Source: Azospirillum endophyticum
GTDB taxonomy: Bacteria; Pseudomonadota; Alphaproteobacteria; Azospirillales; Azospirillaceae
NCBI RefSeq assembly: GCF_016595245.1
Contig: NZ_JAENHM010000069.1
Location: 118,563-182,562 of the forward strand
DNA length: 64,000 nucleotides
Reading direction: 5' to 3'
Each line of letters starts with the position of its first letter. Positions within the stretch are counted from its first letter, which is position 1. The notes beneath the pieces are model-generated. The model had not been told where the DNA came from, searched no databases, and saw only the letters and a program-made list of their open reading frames with translations. A program made the translations under genes and the position numbers. This document shows, piece by piece, positions 48,882-58,500 of the stretch.

Positions 48882-50390
48882 TCACCGCTCGTGCATGGCC
48901 TCCTGGGCGCTGCGCGAGAGGGGGGAGAGCAGGTAGTCGGCGATGCGGCGGCGGCCGGTCTTGATCTCGGCGGTCACCGTCATGCCCGGCTGCAGCCGCG
49001 TCTGCCTGCCGTCGACATCCAGCGTGTCGCGGTCGAGCGCGATGCGGGCGGCATAGACCGACCCCGCCTCCGGCGTCTTGGCCGCGGACTTGTCCGTCCC
49101 CTTGTCGGCCTGCTGCTGCTGTTGCACGGCGTCGCCGGACAGCGAGGCGACGCGGCCGGGGATCAGCCCGTATTTGGTGAAGGAGAAGGCCTCCACCTTG
49201 ACCTCGGCGACCTGTCCAGTCTGGACGAAGCCGATGTCCTTGTTGGGGATGAAGGCCTCGACCTCCAGCCGGCTGTCCTCCGGCACGATGACCATCAGCG
49301 GCTGGGCGGTGGTCACCACGCCGCCCACCGTGTGCACGGCCAGCTGCTGGACATAGCCGTCGACCGGCGCCGTCAGCCGCAAGAGATCGACCTGCTGCTC
49401 GGCCTTGGCGAGCTCCTGCTCCAGCGAGGCGGCCTTGCGCTCGGCCTCGGCGAGGCTGGTGTAGAGCTGGCGGCGGAACTCCGCCTCGGTCTGGCGGCGC
49501 TGCTCGGCGGTGGCGGCGATCGAGGCGTCGGCCTCCGTCAGCTTGATCTTCTGGACCAGAAGCTCCTGCTCCTGCCCGACCAGGTCCTGCTGGAGCTGGA
49601 GATACTGGAAGCGGGACGAGGTGCCGCGCTTCGACAGGTCGTACAGCGCCTCCGCCCGCTCGCGGATCAGCGGCAGGGTGGCGTTCAGCTTGGCGATGGT
49701 CTGCACCACGGTGGCGCGGTCGGCCTCGCGCCGGGCCTGCTCGCGGTCGAGCGCCGCCAGCTTGGCGCGCTGCTCGGCGACCTGGCTGGCAAGGAGCTGG
49801 CTCTGCATCCGCGCCAGTTCGGGCGACAGCCCGGCCGGGGCGACGAAGCTGCCGTCCGGGGCGGCGCCGGGAGTCCCGTTCGCCACCTCCAGCGCCGCCC
49901 GCAGCCGTGCCGCCTCGGCCCGCGCCGCCGACAGGTCGGAGCGGATGCGGCCGCGGTCGGCGGCGGCCTCGGTCGGGTCCAGCTCGATCAGGGTCTGGCC
50001 GGCCTTGACCAGCTGGCCGTCCTCCACGTCGATGGCGCGGACGACGCCGGTCTGCATCGGCTGGATGGTCTTGGTCCGGCCGCTCGGCACCACCCGGCCC
50101 TGCGCCACCGCCACCACGTCGACATGGCCGAACCAGGCCCAGGCGCAGGCCGCGGTGAAGGCCAGCATGATGACCGCGGTGAAGGTCCGCGCGGTGGGCG
50201 AGGGCGGACGTTCCAGGATCTCCAGCGCGTCGGGCAGAAAATCCATCTCGTCGCGGCGGCGCTTCGGCGGCCGCCCCTGGAGTTTGGTGGGCGGACGCGG
50301 ACCGCCGGGAGTGCCCGGCGCGTTGGCGGGCGGCTGGATGCCGGGAGGGGTGGCGGGGATGGTCTTCACCGCGGCGGTCGTCTTGCTCAT
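48882..50390 (-). CDS. Type I secretion membrane fusion protein (HlyD family)
   Basis: About 502 residues: a Pro-rich cytosolic N-terminus, one membrane helix (TAVIMLAFTAACAWAWFGHV, about residues 72-91), then the HlyD pattern with VVAVAQGRVVPSGRTKTIQP, a long coiled coil (about residues 145-310) and the return lipoyl half LTAPVDGYVQQLAVHTVGG. It bridges the inner-membrane ABC transporter and an outer-membrane TolC-type channel, which is not in the window. I chose the ATG at 50390 because the AAGGGGG sequence is then at a normal distance; the ATG at 50399 is too close. It follows the ABC gene, whose stop lies about 16 bases upstream on the same strand. The substrates are probably the repeat-bearing proteins nearby. 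Confidence 0.92.
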   Translation of the reverse strand: MSKTTAAVKTIPATPPGIQPPANAPGTPGGPRPPTKLQGRPPKRRRDEMDFLPDALEILERPPSPTARTFTAVIMLAFTAACAWAWFGHVDVVAVAQGRVVPSGRTKTIQPMQTGVVRAIDVEDGQLVKAGQTLIELDPTEAAADRGRIRSDLSAARAEAARLRAALEVANGTPGAAPDGSFVAPAGLSPELARMQSQLLASQVAEQRAKLAALDREQARREADRATVVQTIAKLNATLPLIRERAEALYDLSKRGTSSRFQYLQLQQDLVGQEQELLVQKIKLTEADASIAATAEQRRQTEAEFRRQLYTSLAEAERKAASLEQELAKAEQQVDLLRLTAPVDGYVQQLAVHTVGGVVTTAQPLMVIVPEDSRLEVEAFIPNKDIGFVQTGQVAEVKVEAFSFTKYGLIPGRVASLSGDAVQQQQQADKGTDKSAAKTPEAGSVYAARIALDRDTLDVDGRQTRLQPGMTVTAEIKTGRRRIADYLLSPLSRSAQEAMHER

Positions 50391-50406
50391 GGCGTTCATT
50401 CCCCCT

Positions 50407-52710
50407 TTAGCCCGCGACCCGCTGTTCGATCAGCCCGTCCGCGGGCAGGGCGCCCGCGCCCGGCAGCTGCCCCATCTGACCGCGGAACAGAGTCGCGTAG
50501 CGGCCGCCGCGGCGCAGAAGCTCGTCCGGCGCGCCGTCCTCGACGATGCGGCCGCGCTCGATGGTGACGATGCGGTCGGCGACGGCGACGGTGGACAGGC
50601 GGTGGGCGATGATCAGCACGGTGCGGCCGGCGCAGATGCGGCGCATGTTGGCCTGGATGATCCGTTCGGATTCATGGTCGAGCGCCGAGGTCGCCTCGTC
50701 GAAGATCAGGATGCGCGGGTTGGTGACCAGCGCGCGGGCGATGGCGATGCGCTGCCGCTGCCCGCCCGACAGGCTGGCGCCGCGCTCGCCCACCACGGTG
50801 TCGTAGCCGTCGGGCAGCTCGACGATGAAGTCGTGGGCGCCGGCCAGCTTCGCCGCGGCGACGACGCGGACCATCTCCATCGTCGGGTCGGTGAGCGCGA
50901 TGTTCTCGCGGATGGATCCCGAGAACAGCACGTTGTCCTGCAGCACCACGCCGATCTGCCGGCGCAGCCACACCGCGTCGGCGGTGGAGAGATCGGTGCC
51001 GTCGACCATCACCCGGCCGCGCTCCGGCACATGGAAGCGCTGGAGCAGCTTGGCCAGCGTGCTCTTGCCCGAGCCCGACGTGCCGACGATGCCGACCACC
51101 TGTCCCGCCGGGACGTGCAGCGACACGTCGCTCAGCGTCTCCGGCCCGTCATGGCGATAGCGGAAGGTGACGTGCTCGAAGGTCAGGTCGCCCCGGATCG
51201 CCGGCATGGCGGCCCGGCCGGCGCTCTGCAGCGGTTCCGGCGCGGTGTTCAGGATGTCGCCGATGCGGTGCATCGACAGCCGCACCTGCTGGAAATCCTG
51301 CCATAGCTGGGCGATGCGCAGCACCGGCTGGACGACGCGGCCGGCGAACATGTTGAAGGCCACCAGCTCGCCCACCGTCAGGCTGCCCTCGATCACCAGC
51401 TTCGCCCCCAGCCACAGCACCAGCATGGTCGAGATCTTGGAGACGAACTGCACCGACTGGCTGGCGACGTTGTTCAGGTTGCCGGCGCGGAAGCCGGCAC
51501 GGACATAGCCGGACAGCTGGTCCTCCCAGCGCCGCTGCATGCGCGGCTCGACCGCCATCGCCTTGACCGTCTCGATGCTCGACACCGTCTCGACCAGGAA
51601 GCTGTGGTTCTCGGAACCGCGGGCGAACTTCTCGTCCAGCCGGCGGCGCAGGATCGGCGTCGCCACCAGGCTGATGGCGACATAGACGGGGAAGGATGCC
51701 GCGACGATCGCCGTCAGCATCGGGCTGTAGACCATCATCACGCCGAGGAAGACCACGGTGAACAGCAGGTCCAGCACCAGCGTGATGGTGGAGCTGGTCA
51801 TGAAGTTGCGGATCGTCTCCAGCTCGCGCACCCGGGCGACGCTGTCGCCGACCCGGCGCGTCGCGAAATAGCCCATGGGAAGCGACAGCAGCCGCTGGTA
51901 CAGCTTGGCCCCCAGCTCCACGTCCAGCCGGTTGGCGGTGTGGGCGAAGGTGTAGGTGCGCAGCCCCCCCAGCACCGCCTCGAACAGGACGACGGCCAGC
52001 ATGCCGGCCATCAGCACGTCGAGCGTGCCCAGGCTGCGATGGACCACCACCTTGTCGACCACCACCTGGAAGAACAGCGGCGTCACCAACGCGAACAGCT
52101 GGATGAAGAAGGAGGCGAGCAGCACCTCGCCCAGGATGCCGCGGTATTTCCAGGCGACCCCGCCGAACCAGCGGGCGTCGAAGCGCGGCTGGCCCATGCC
52201 CAGCGTGCCCTTGCGGCCCAGGCAGATCAGCCGGCCGCTCCACAGCGGCTCGAAGGCGGCGCGGTCGAGGACGCGGGTCTGGTTGGTCGCCGCGTCATGC
52301 ACCAGGACGCGGTCGTTGCCGGCCTTGGCCAGCACCAGGAAGCCGCCGTCGGGACCGGGGACCAGGGCCGGCAGCGGCGTGCGCTCCAGCCGCTCCCATT
52401 TGGTCTTCATCACCCGGGCCTTGGCGCCCAGCCGGTGGGCTTGGCGGACCAGCCCGGTCAGGTCGGGGGATTCGCCGCCGCAGGCATGGCGCACGCCGTC
52501 GTAGTCGGCCGGAATGCCCAGGATGCGCAGCGCCGAAACCAGCCCGGCGATGCCGGGATCGAGACGGGGGCCGGGATTGGGGCCGCTTTGCGGACCCTGG
52601 GGAGGCGGGGCTGGATGGGGGCCTTCGGCCTGCGGCTGACCTTTGGAGGAGAGGGGGGGAGAGGGGTCCCGCGCCGGATCGACCGGCGATCCGTCTCGCA
52701 TCTGTTCCAT
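50407..52710 (-). CDS. Type I secretion ABC transporter (HlyB/LapB-like) with degenerate C39 domain
   Basis: A 767-residue transporter. After a Pro-rich start, residues about 45-165 resemble the C39 peptidase-like domain but contain no catalytic Cys at the usual site (LVSALRILGIPADYDGVRHA), as in HlyB-type transporters that export uncleaved RTX proteins. Six membrane helices follow (for example LLASFFIQLFALVTPLFFQVVV, quoted in part). The ATPase has Walker A GIVGTSGSGKSTLAK, signature LSGGQRQRIAIARAL and Walker B ILIFDEATSAL. Start: ATG at 52710 with GGGAAG upstream. With the HlyD gene it forms a two-gene operon; the region upstream is divergent to a membrane-anchored repeat protein. Confidence 0.93.
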   Translation of the reverse strand: MEQMRDGSPVDPARDPSPPLSSKGQPQAEGPHPAPPPQGPQSGPNPGPRLDPGIAGLVSALRILGIPADYDGVRHACGGESPDLTGLVRQAHRLGAKARVMKTKWERLERTPLPALVPGPDGGFLVLAKAGNDRVLVHDAATNQTRVLDRAAFEPLWSGRLICLGRKGTLGMGQPRFDARWFGGVAWKYRGILGEVLLASFFIQLFALVTPLFFQVVVDKVVVHRSLGTLDVLMAGMLAVVLFEAVLGGLRTYTFAHTANRLDVELGAKLYQRLLSLPMGYFATRRVGDSVARVRELETIRNFMTSSTITLVLDLLFTVVFLGVMMVYSPMLTAIVAASFPVYVAISLVATPILRRRLDEKFARGSENHSFLVETVSSIETVKAMAVEPRMQRRWEDQLSGYVRAGFRAGNLNNVASQSVQFVSKISTMLVLWLGAKLVIEGSLTVGELVAFNMFAGRVVQPVLRIAQLWQDFQQVRLSMHRIGDILNTAPEPLQSAGRAAMPAIRGDLTFEHVTFRYRHDGPETLSDVSLHVPAGQVVGIVGTSGSGKSTLAKLLQRFHVPERGRVMVDGTDLSTADAVWLRRQIGVVLQDNVLFSGSIRENIALTDPTMEMVRVVAAAKLAGAHDFIVELPDGYDTVVGERGASLSGGQRQRIAIARALVTNPRILIFDEATSALDHESERIIQANMRRICAGRTVLIIAHRLSTVAVADRIVTIERGRIVEDGAPDELLRRGGRYATLFRGQMGQLPGAGALPADGLIEQRVAG

Positions 52711-53041
52711 GAAGGCTTCCCGGTTCCGAAACTCTAAGGGGCGGCGCCGAACGGTTGCGGCACTCCGAAGGTGAGGATCGCCTCTCCCCGCGGCCACCCG
52801 AACGATGGGGTACCCCGCATCGTTGGCGAACAAAGGAGGCAACCAAACGGGGTGGGCAAAGGGGGTGGACAGGAGAGAGTGCCTCTCCCCATGGCCGATC
52901 CCCGTAAGCGATCCCTGCGGCCGATCCCGGACCGCGGCTTTTCCTGGACCGGGTGCGGTGCTTGGGAGTAGGCATGCGGGACCAAGGCCGGACCGCCGGG
53001 ACCGGTGCCGTTTTCCCTTTCGCCGGACACCACCCGCATTG
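52711..53041. promoter_or_regulatory. 331-base divergent region upstream of the secretion operon
   Basis: No gene is supported. The region contains a near-perfect palindrome at 52801-52824: a central GGGGTACCCC flanked by AACGAT and ATCGTT, with a two-base offset on one side. This is a candidate operator for the secretion operon or the divergent gene. The remainder is GC-rich and featureless to me. Confidence 0.45.
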
Positions 53042-54010
53042 TTGCCGATCTCCCAGCTCCTGCGCCTTCTGCTCCTGCTGCTGACTCCCTTCTGGCTGTC
53101 TCTGGCGGTGGAAGGGCTGGGCCTGCAGGGGTCGATGCCCTCGCTGCTGTCCAACTGGCGCCGCACCCCGGAGGCCGACGCCACACTGACGCCGCAGACC
53201 GGCTGGCGGGAGCGCGCCTATCTGGCCGCCAACCCGGACGTCGCCGCCGCCGTCCGCAACGGGCAGATCTCCAGCGGCTATGCCCATTACGTCCGGCAAG
53301 GCCGCGCCGAAGGCCGCCAGGGCGGCTTCGCCGAACCAGCCGCGAAGCCGGCGGAGACGCCGGCAGCGGGAATTTCGGCGGAAGGCGTCCAGGCGGCCCA
53401 GCCTGCCATGCCTTCGAACTCGGCCCCGCCGGCTCCGATCCCGGTCCCTCCGGTCCCGGCAGCCAAGCCCGAACCGCAGGACGGCCCTCCCGCCCTGCGG
53501 ACGGAACCGGCGGTGGAGATCCTGCGTCCCGGCGTCAAGCCGGTCCCCGAGGCGCCCGCCCGCCCAACAGGGATCCAGGCCGGGGCCCAGCCTGGGGCAA
53601 GCACCGCGACGCCCCGCCATGTGGAGCGGATCCGCACCGCCAACGGCGGGGACGGGCTGCGCGTCGTGCTCGACCTCGACCAGGACCCGCGCTTCGAGAC
53701 GCCGGTGCGGCGCCCCGACGGCCGGCTGGAGGTGACGCTTCCCGGCACGCTGTGGCAGGCTCCCCCGGCCGGCCGGCTGCCGGCGACGACGCTCGGCTAC
53801 CGGGCGGAGCGGACCGCCAGCGGCACCCGTCTGCTGTTCAGCGACGAGGACGGCGGACCGGGCGGCAATGCCAAGGGAGACGGCACCAAGGGGGAAGCCG
53901 TCCGGCTGATCTCCGTCTCCACCCTGGCTCCGGACAAGGATCGTGGTCACCGGCTGGTGATCGATGTGGCGCTGCCCTCCATGGCGAGGGCCGACCGCAA
54001 GGCCCGCTGA
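53042..54010 (+). CDS. Membrane-anchored protein with one YLAANPDV-type repeat and AMIN-like domain
   Basis: About 322 residues. It begins with a hydrophobic helix (QLLRLLLLLLTPFWLSLAVE), probably an uncleaved anchor or signal, then one copy of the 40-residue repeat found in the exported proteins (YLAANPDVAAAV then HYVRQGRAEGR, about residues 58-93). A long Pro/Ala-rich linker (about 95-190) leads to a C-terminal beta-rich domain (GLRVVLDLDQDPRFETPV; LEVTLPGTLW) that resembles AMIN domains, which bind cell-wall glycan. No ATG fits; the TTG at 53042 (or 53039) directly precedes the hydrophobic helix and is my choice. An ATG at 52805 in frame would add a long basic, low-quality extension. It diverges from the transporter operon. 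Confidence 0.65.
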   Translation: MPISQLLRLLLLLLTPFWLSLAVEGLGLQGSMPSLLSNWRRTPEADATLTPQTGWRERAYLAANPDVAAAVRNGQISSGYAHYVRQGRAEGRQGGFAEPAAKPAETPAAGISAEGVQAAQPAMPSNSAPPAPIPVPPVPAAKPEPQDGPPALRTEPAVEILRPGVKPVPEAPARPTGIQAGAQPGASTATPRHVERIRTANGGDGLRVVLDLDQDPRFETPVRRPDGRLEVTLPGTLWQAPPAGRLPATTLGYRAERTASGTRLLFSDEDGGPGGNAKGDGTKGEAVRLISVSTLAPDKDRGHRLVIDVALPSMARADRKAR

Positions 54011-54189
54011 CGCCTCCCTGCAGACTTCCCGGTTGTCTTCCGCGGACGGATCGGTTAGCTGTCGAAACGTCGCCAGTCGCACTGGCCGTAAGCGTTCGAC
54101 GTCATTCAACGCACTCAACGATCCTCACCGGTCGGAGTGCGTTCGCATGATCGGATGCCCGTCGACCGAGGACCAGTGTGGAGCACACC

Positions 54190-55452
54190 ATGGATCCCCA
54201 GCCGACACGCGACGCGGCCTGCGACTTGGCACGCGACCAGACTCCAAATCAGATCATCGCCCCGGCGCCCGACCCGTCACAGGGTCGTCTGTTCATCCTG
54301 GCCGCCATCCTTTTCCTCTCCTATCTCTGCGTCGCCATCTCCCTTCCCGTCACCCCGCTGTTCGTGGCCGGGACCTTGGGGATGGGCAATTTCTGGGCGG
54401 GACTGGGCGTCGGAAGCGCCTTCCTCGCCACCATCCTCACCCGCGGCTTCGCCGGCACCCTCGTGGACGGCGGCGGGGCCAAGCCCGCGGTGGCCCGGGG
54501 ACTGGCGCTCTATATCGTCGGCGGGCTGGTCTCGGTCGCCGCCGGGATGCTGCCGCACCTGCCCTGGCCTGCCTTCTGCGTGCTGGTCCTGGGCCGCCTG
54601 CTGATCGGCCTCGGCGAAAGCCTGGTCGGGGTCGGGGTGATCGCCTGGGGGATCGGCATCGTCGGACCGCAGCGGTCGGGCAAGGTTCTGGCCCTGGTCG
54701 GGGCGGCGCTGTACGGCGCCTTCGCGGCGGGCGGTCCGCTGGGGCTGGCGCTGCTCGACGGGATCGGCTTCGCCGGCACCATGGCGGTTGGCGCCCTGCT
54801 GCCGGCGCTCGGGCTGCTGGCGATCCGCCGGATGCCGGGGGTCCCGGCGCATCCCGACGCCAAGCGCCCGCCGTTCCGCAGCGTGATCGGCCGGATCTGG
54901 CTGCACGGCGCCGTCGTCAGCCTGCAAGGCATCGGCTTCGCCGCCATCGGCGCCTTCTTCTCGCTGCACTTCGTCCATGAATCCTGGCCGTTCGCCGGGC
55001 TCGGCCTGACCGCCTTCGGGGTCGGCTTCGTCCTCGTCCGCTTCGCCTTCGGCCATCTGCCGGACCGCATCGGCGGCCTGCCGGTGGCGATGGGATCGCT
55101 GGCGGTCGAGGCCGTCGGCCAGATGCTGGTCTGGAGCGCCGGCGATCCCGTCCTGGCCCTGGCCGGCGCCTTTCTGACCGGGCTCGGCTGCTCCCTGGTC
55201 TTTCCCGCCATGGGCCGCGAGGTCGTCCATCTCGTGGAGCCGCATCTCCGGGCGACGGCGCTCGGCGCCTTCGCAGGCTTCCAGGACGTGGCCTATGGCC
55301 TGACCGGTCCGGTGGCCGGGCTGCTCGCCGACCGGACCGGCTATGGGGGCGTCTTCCTGCTCGGCGCAACCGCTGCGGCGCTCGGCTTCCTGACCGCCGT
55401 CTCCATGCATCATCGGGCTCGGATCGCGGCCGGTACCAAGCCGGCCGGATAA
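54190..55452 (+). CDS. MFS transporter
   Basis: A 420-residue major-facilitator protein with about twelve hydrophobic segments. The loop after helix 2 has FAGTLVDGGGAKPAVARG, similar to the usual G-x-x-x-D-x-x-G-R-R/K motif with the conserved Asp, and its second-half counterpart is GHLPDRIGGLPVAMG. Its overall pattern is close to the YhhS/arabinose-efflux group. It probably exports a small compound; sugar efflux would suit the neighbourhood but is not proven. GGAG six bases upstream supports the ATG at 54190 over 54178. It is transcribed alone, and a GC hairpin follows its stop at 55458. Confidence 0.85.
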   Translation: MDPQPTRDAACDLARDQTPNQIIAPAPDPSQGRLFILAAILFLSYLCVAISLPVTPLFVAGTLGMGNFWAGLGVGSAFLATILTRGFAGTLVDGGGAKPAVARGLALYIVGGLVSVAAGMLPHLPWPAFCVLVLGRLLIGLGESLVGVGVIAWGIGIVGPQRSGKVLALVGAALYGAFAAGGPLGLALLDGIGFAGTMAVGALLPALGLLAIRRMPGVPAHPDAKRPPFRSVIGRIWLHGAVVSLQGIGFAAIGAFFSLHFVHESWPFAGLGLTAFGVGFVLVRFAFGHLPDRIGGLPVAMGSLAVEAVGQMLVWSAGDPVLALAGAFLTGLGCSLVFPAMGREVVHLVEPHLRATALGAFAGFQDVAYGLTGPVAGLLADRTGYGGVFLLGATAAALGFLTAVSMHHRARIAAGTKPAG

Positions 55453-55457
55453 GGAAA

Positions 55458-55476
55458 GGGCGGCCCAAGGCCGCCC
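55458..55476. terminator. GC hairpin after the MFS gene
   Basis: Perfect eight-base-pair stem GGGCGGCC / GGCCGCCC with a CAA loop, six bases after the MFS stop and facing the convergent RTX gene stop at 55538. The sequence after it (cttcc) has only a weak T run, so termination may be partial or bidirectional. Confidence 0.6.
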
Positions 55477-55537
55477 CTTCCGATCTTCCCGCCATGTCCT
55501 CCGGCACTACCATCGAAAGGATGGCCGGGCCGGATCG

Positions 55538-58500
55538 TCAGGCGGGAAGCTCCGTCCGCTGCCGGGTGGACAGTCCGCCATCGCCGGACGCCAGCAGGCC
55601 GGAGGCCATGCCGGACGAAGATCCGTCGTAGAACCCGCCGCCGATCCCCAGCGACTGCGCCCCGGTCATCCCGGCCGCCAGCATGGTGACGGCGATGGGA
55701 GCCTCTCCCTCGCCCGCGGCCATGGCGGCCGCTGCGGTGGAGGTGCTGCGCTTGATGTAGGCAAGCTCGACCGCGGCGGGGCTGGTACCGAACTCCGTGG
55801 CGATCTCCGGATTGGTCGCCAGATAGGCCGCCGGGTCGAAGGCGGTCAGCGAACGGCCCTCGGTGTAGCCGTTCCGGACATAGTGGATTTCGGCCGCCTG
55901 GACGTCGGGACCGAAGGCCTGGATCAGGTCCGGGTTGCTGGCGATGTAGCGCAGCGCATCGAAGCCCTGGGCCGGCCGGCCTTCCGCCTGGCCGAACTGG
56001 ATGTAATGCTGGGCCGCGGCATTGGCGTCGATGCCGAAGGCAAGCGCCACGTCGTGGTTGGCCGCTAGGTAGTTGTAGCCGTCGAAGGTGACGCTCCGCC
56101 CCTCGGCATAGCCGCTCTGGATGAAGTGGCGGGTGCCTGCCTCGGCATTGGTGCCGAAAGCCGCGGTCAGGTCCGGATAGGAGGCGATGTAGGCCAGGCC
56201 GTCGAAGTTCGGCGACCGTCCCTCGCTGTAGCCGGACTGGATGTAATGCCGGGCCGCTGCGTCCGCGTCGGTACCGAAGGCCCCGATCAGGTCAGGGTAC
56301 GAGGCGGTGTAGGCCAGCGGGTTGAAGGTCACCGTCCGCCCCTCCGCCTGCCCGGCCTGCAGGTAATGCTGGGTCGCCGCCTCGGTGTTGGTGCCGAAGG
56401 CGGCGATCAGATCCGGGTAGGAGGCGATGTAGGCGAGCGCGTTGAAGCCGGCCGGCAGCCCGCCGGCGGCCGGTGCCTGGGGCGTGGTGGAAGCCGGATC
56501 GGCGGACGGCGCCACCTGCAGGGCGATGGACTGTGCCGCGACGCCGCCATGGCCGTCATCGACCCGGTAGGCGAAGGACCCGGCATTGCCCGCCATGCCG
56601 TCGGCGGCCAGGAAGGTCAACGCCGGCAGGTCGGCCGCCGTCAGGGTCTGGTTGACCGCCACGGCGCTGCCGTCGGCCATCCGCACGGTACCGCCGCCGG
56701 GCAGGCCGGTCACCGTGACCGTCAGCGCGTCGCCGTCGGCATCGGTGGGGGCAGCGATGCCGAGCGACACCGCCGTCCGGTCCTGGGCACTCACCGTCTT
56801 GTCGGCCTGGACCACCGGGGCGCTGTTGACCGCCGGTTCCACGACAGGCTCCGGCGAGGAGGTGACGGGCGGCGGCGGGGGAGGGGGCGGCGAGACGACC
56901 GGGGCGGCCTCCACCGTCAGGCCGATGGTCTGGGTATCGACGCCGCCATGACCGTCCTCCACCCGATAGGCGAAGGACCCGGCATTGCCGACGGTGCCGG
57001 TCGCCGGGGTGAAGGTCAGGGCGGCAAGCTGGGCGAGCGTCAGGCTCTGGTTGGCCGTCACCGCGGTGCCGTCGGCGAGGGTCAAGGCACCGCCGGTCGG
57101 CAGGCCGGTCACCGTCACGCTCAGCACATCGCCGTTGGCGTCGGTCGGGGCGGCGATGCCGAGCGCCACCGGACCCGCGTCCTGCCGCGCCGTCACCGTC
57201 TTGTCGGCGTCCGTCACCGGGGCGGCGTTCACCGTCAGCGTTACGCTCTGGCCGGCGCTGCCGCCATGACCGTCGGCGACGGTGTAGGCGAAGGAACCGG
57301 CGGCGCCGACCGTGCCGGCCGCCGCGGTGAAGGTCAGGGCGGCGAGTTGGGTGGTCGTCAGGCTCTGATTGGCGGTCACCGCCGTGCCGTCGGCCAGCCG
57401 GATGGTGCCGCCGGCCGGCAGGCCGGTCACCGTCACCGTCAAGGCGTCGCCGTTGGCGTCGGTCGGGGCGGCGATGCCGAGCGCCACCGGGGTGGCGGCC
57501 TGGGCCATGACCGCCTTGTCGGCTTCCGCCACCGGGGCGGCATTCACCGTCAGCGCCACGCTCTGGCCGGCGCTGCCGCCATGACCGTCGGAAACGGTGT
57601 AGGTAAAGGACCCGGCATCGCCGATCGTACCAGCCGCCGCGGTGAAGGTCAGGGCGGCGAGCTGGGCGGTCGTCAGGCTCTGATTGGCGGTCACCGCCGT
57701 GCCGTCGGCCAGCCGGATGGTGCCGCCGGCCGGCAGGCCGGTGACGGTTACCGTCAGCGCATCGCCGTCGGCGTCGGTCGGGGCGACGATGCCGAGCGCG
57801 ACCGGCGCAGCGGCCTGCGCCGTCACCGTCTTGTCGGCTTCCGCCACCGGAGCGCCGTTGGCTTGAACGATGGTGACGCTGCCGCCGCTGCCGACCTGGA
57901 ACTGGCTGGCCGCGAAGCTGCCGGTCAGGGTCACCGCCAGATCGGTGCCGACCCGCAGGGTGGTGGAGCCGGCGCCCGTCTCGACCTGCATGGCGGAAAG
58001 GTCGGCGCCCGTCATCACCAACCGGTCGCCGACGGCGGCGTCGGCGATGGTGACCGCACCGGCAGTGCCAGCGGCGATGCGGATGACGTCGTCGCCGCCG
58101 TTGCCGATGACGGTCGCCCCGGCCCCGACGGTCAGGTCGTCGGCCCCGGCGGTACCAGTCAGGGCGACCCGGCCGAAGCCGACGGCGCCGGACAGGTCCA
58201 CGGTCGCTCCGGTCCCGGACGCGGCGACCGCAAGCGCGTTGCCGTTGCCGGTCAGCGCCAGCCCGGCCAGTTGCGAGGCGGCGAGCGTCAGGGTGGCGTT
58301 GCTGCCGGTGACCTCGATGGCCTCGATGCCGGACATCGCCACCGCCGACAGGTCGGCGCTGCCGGCGATGCGCAGGGTGTCGGACGCCGCGCTGCCGGCG
58401 ATGACCTCGAAGCCGGCCGCCTGAACGCCGGTCAGCGTGACGTCATGCGCCTTGCTGCCGGTCAGCTCCAGCCGTTCCACCCCGGCCAGCGTCATCCCCG

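Noticed and set aside
50407..52710. C39 peptidase activity of the ABC transporter (bacteriocin-type leader cleavage)
   Set aside because: The N-terminal domain lacks the catalytic Cys, as in HlyB-type exporters, and the candidate cargo has no double-glycine leader.
52711..53184. N-terminal extension of the ABC transporter to 53184
   Set aside because: The extension is Arg/Pro/Ser-rich and has no family match; the ATG at 52710 with GGGAAG upstream gives normal transporter architecture.
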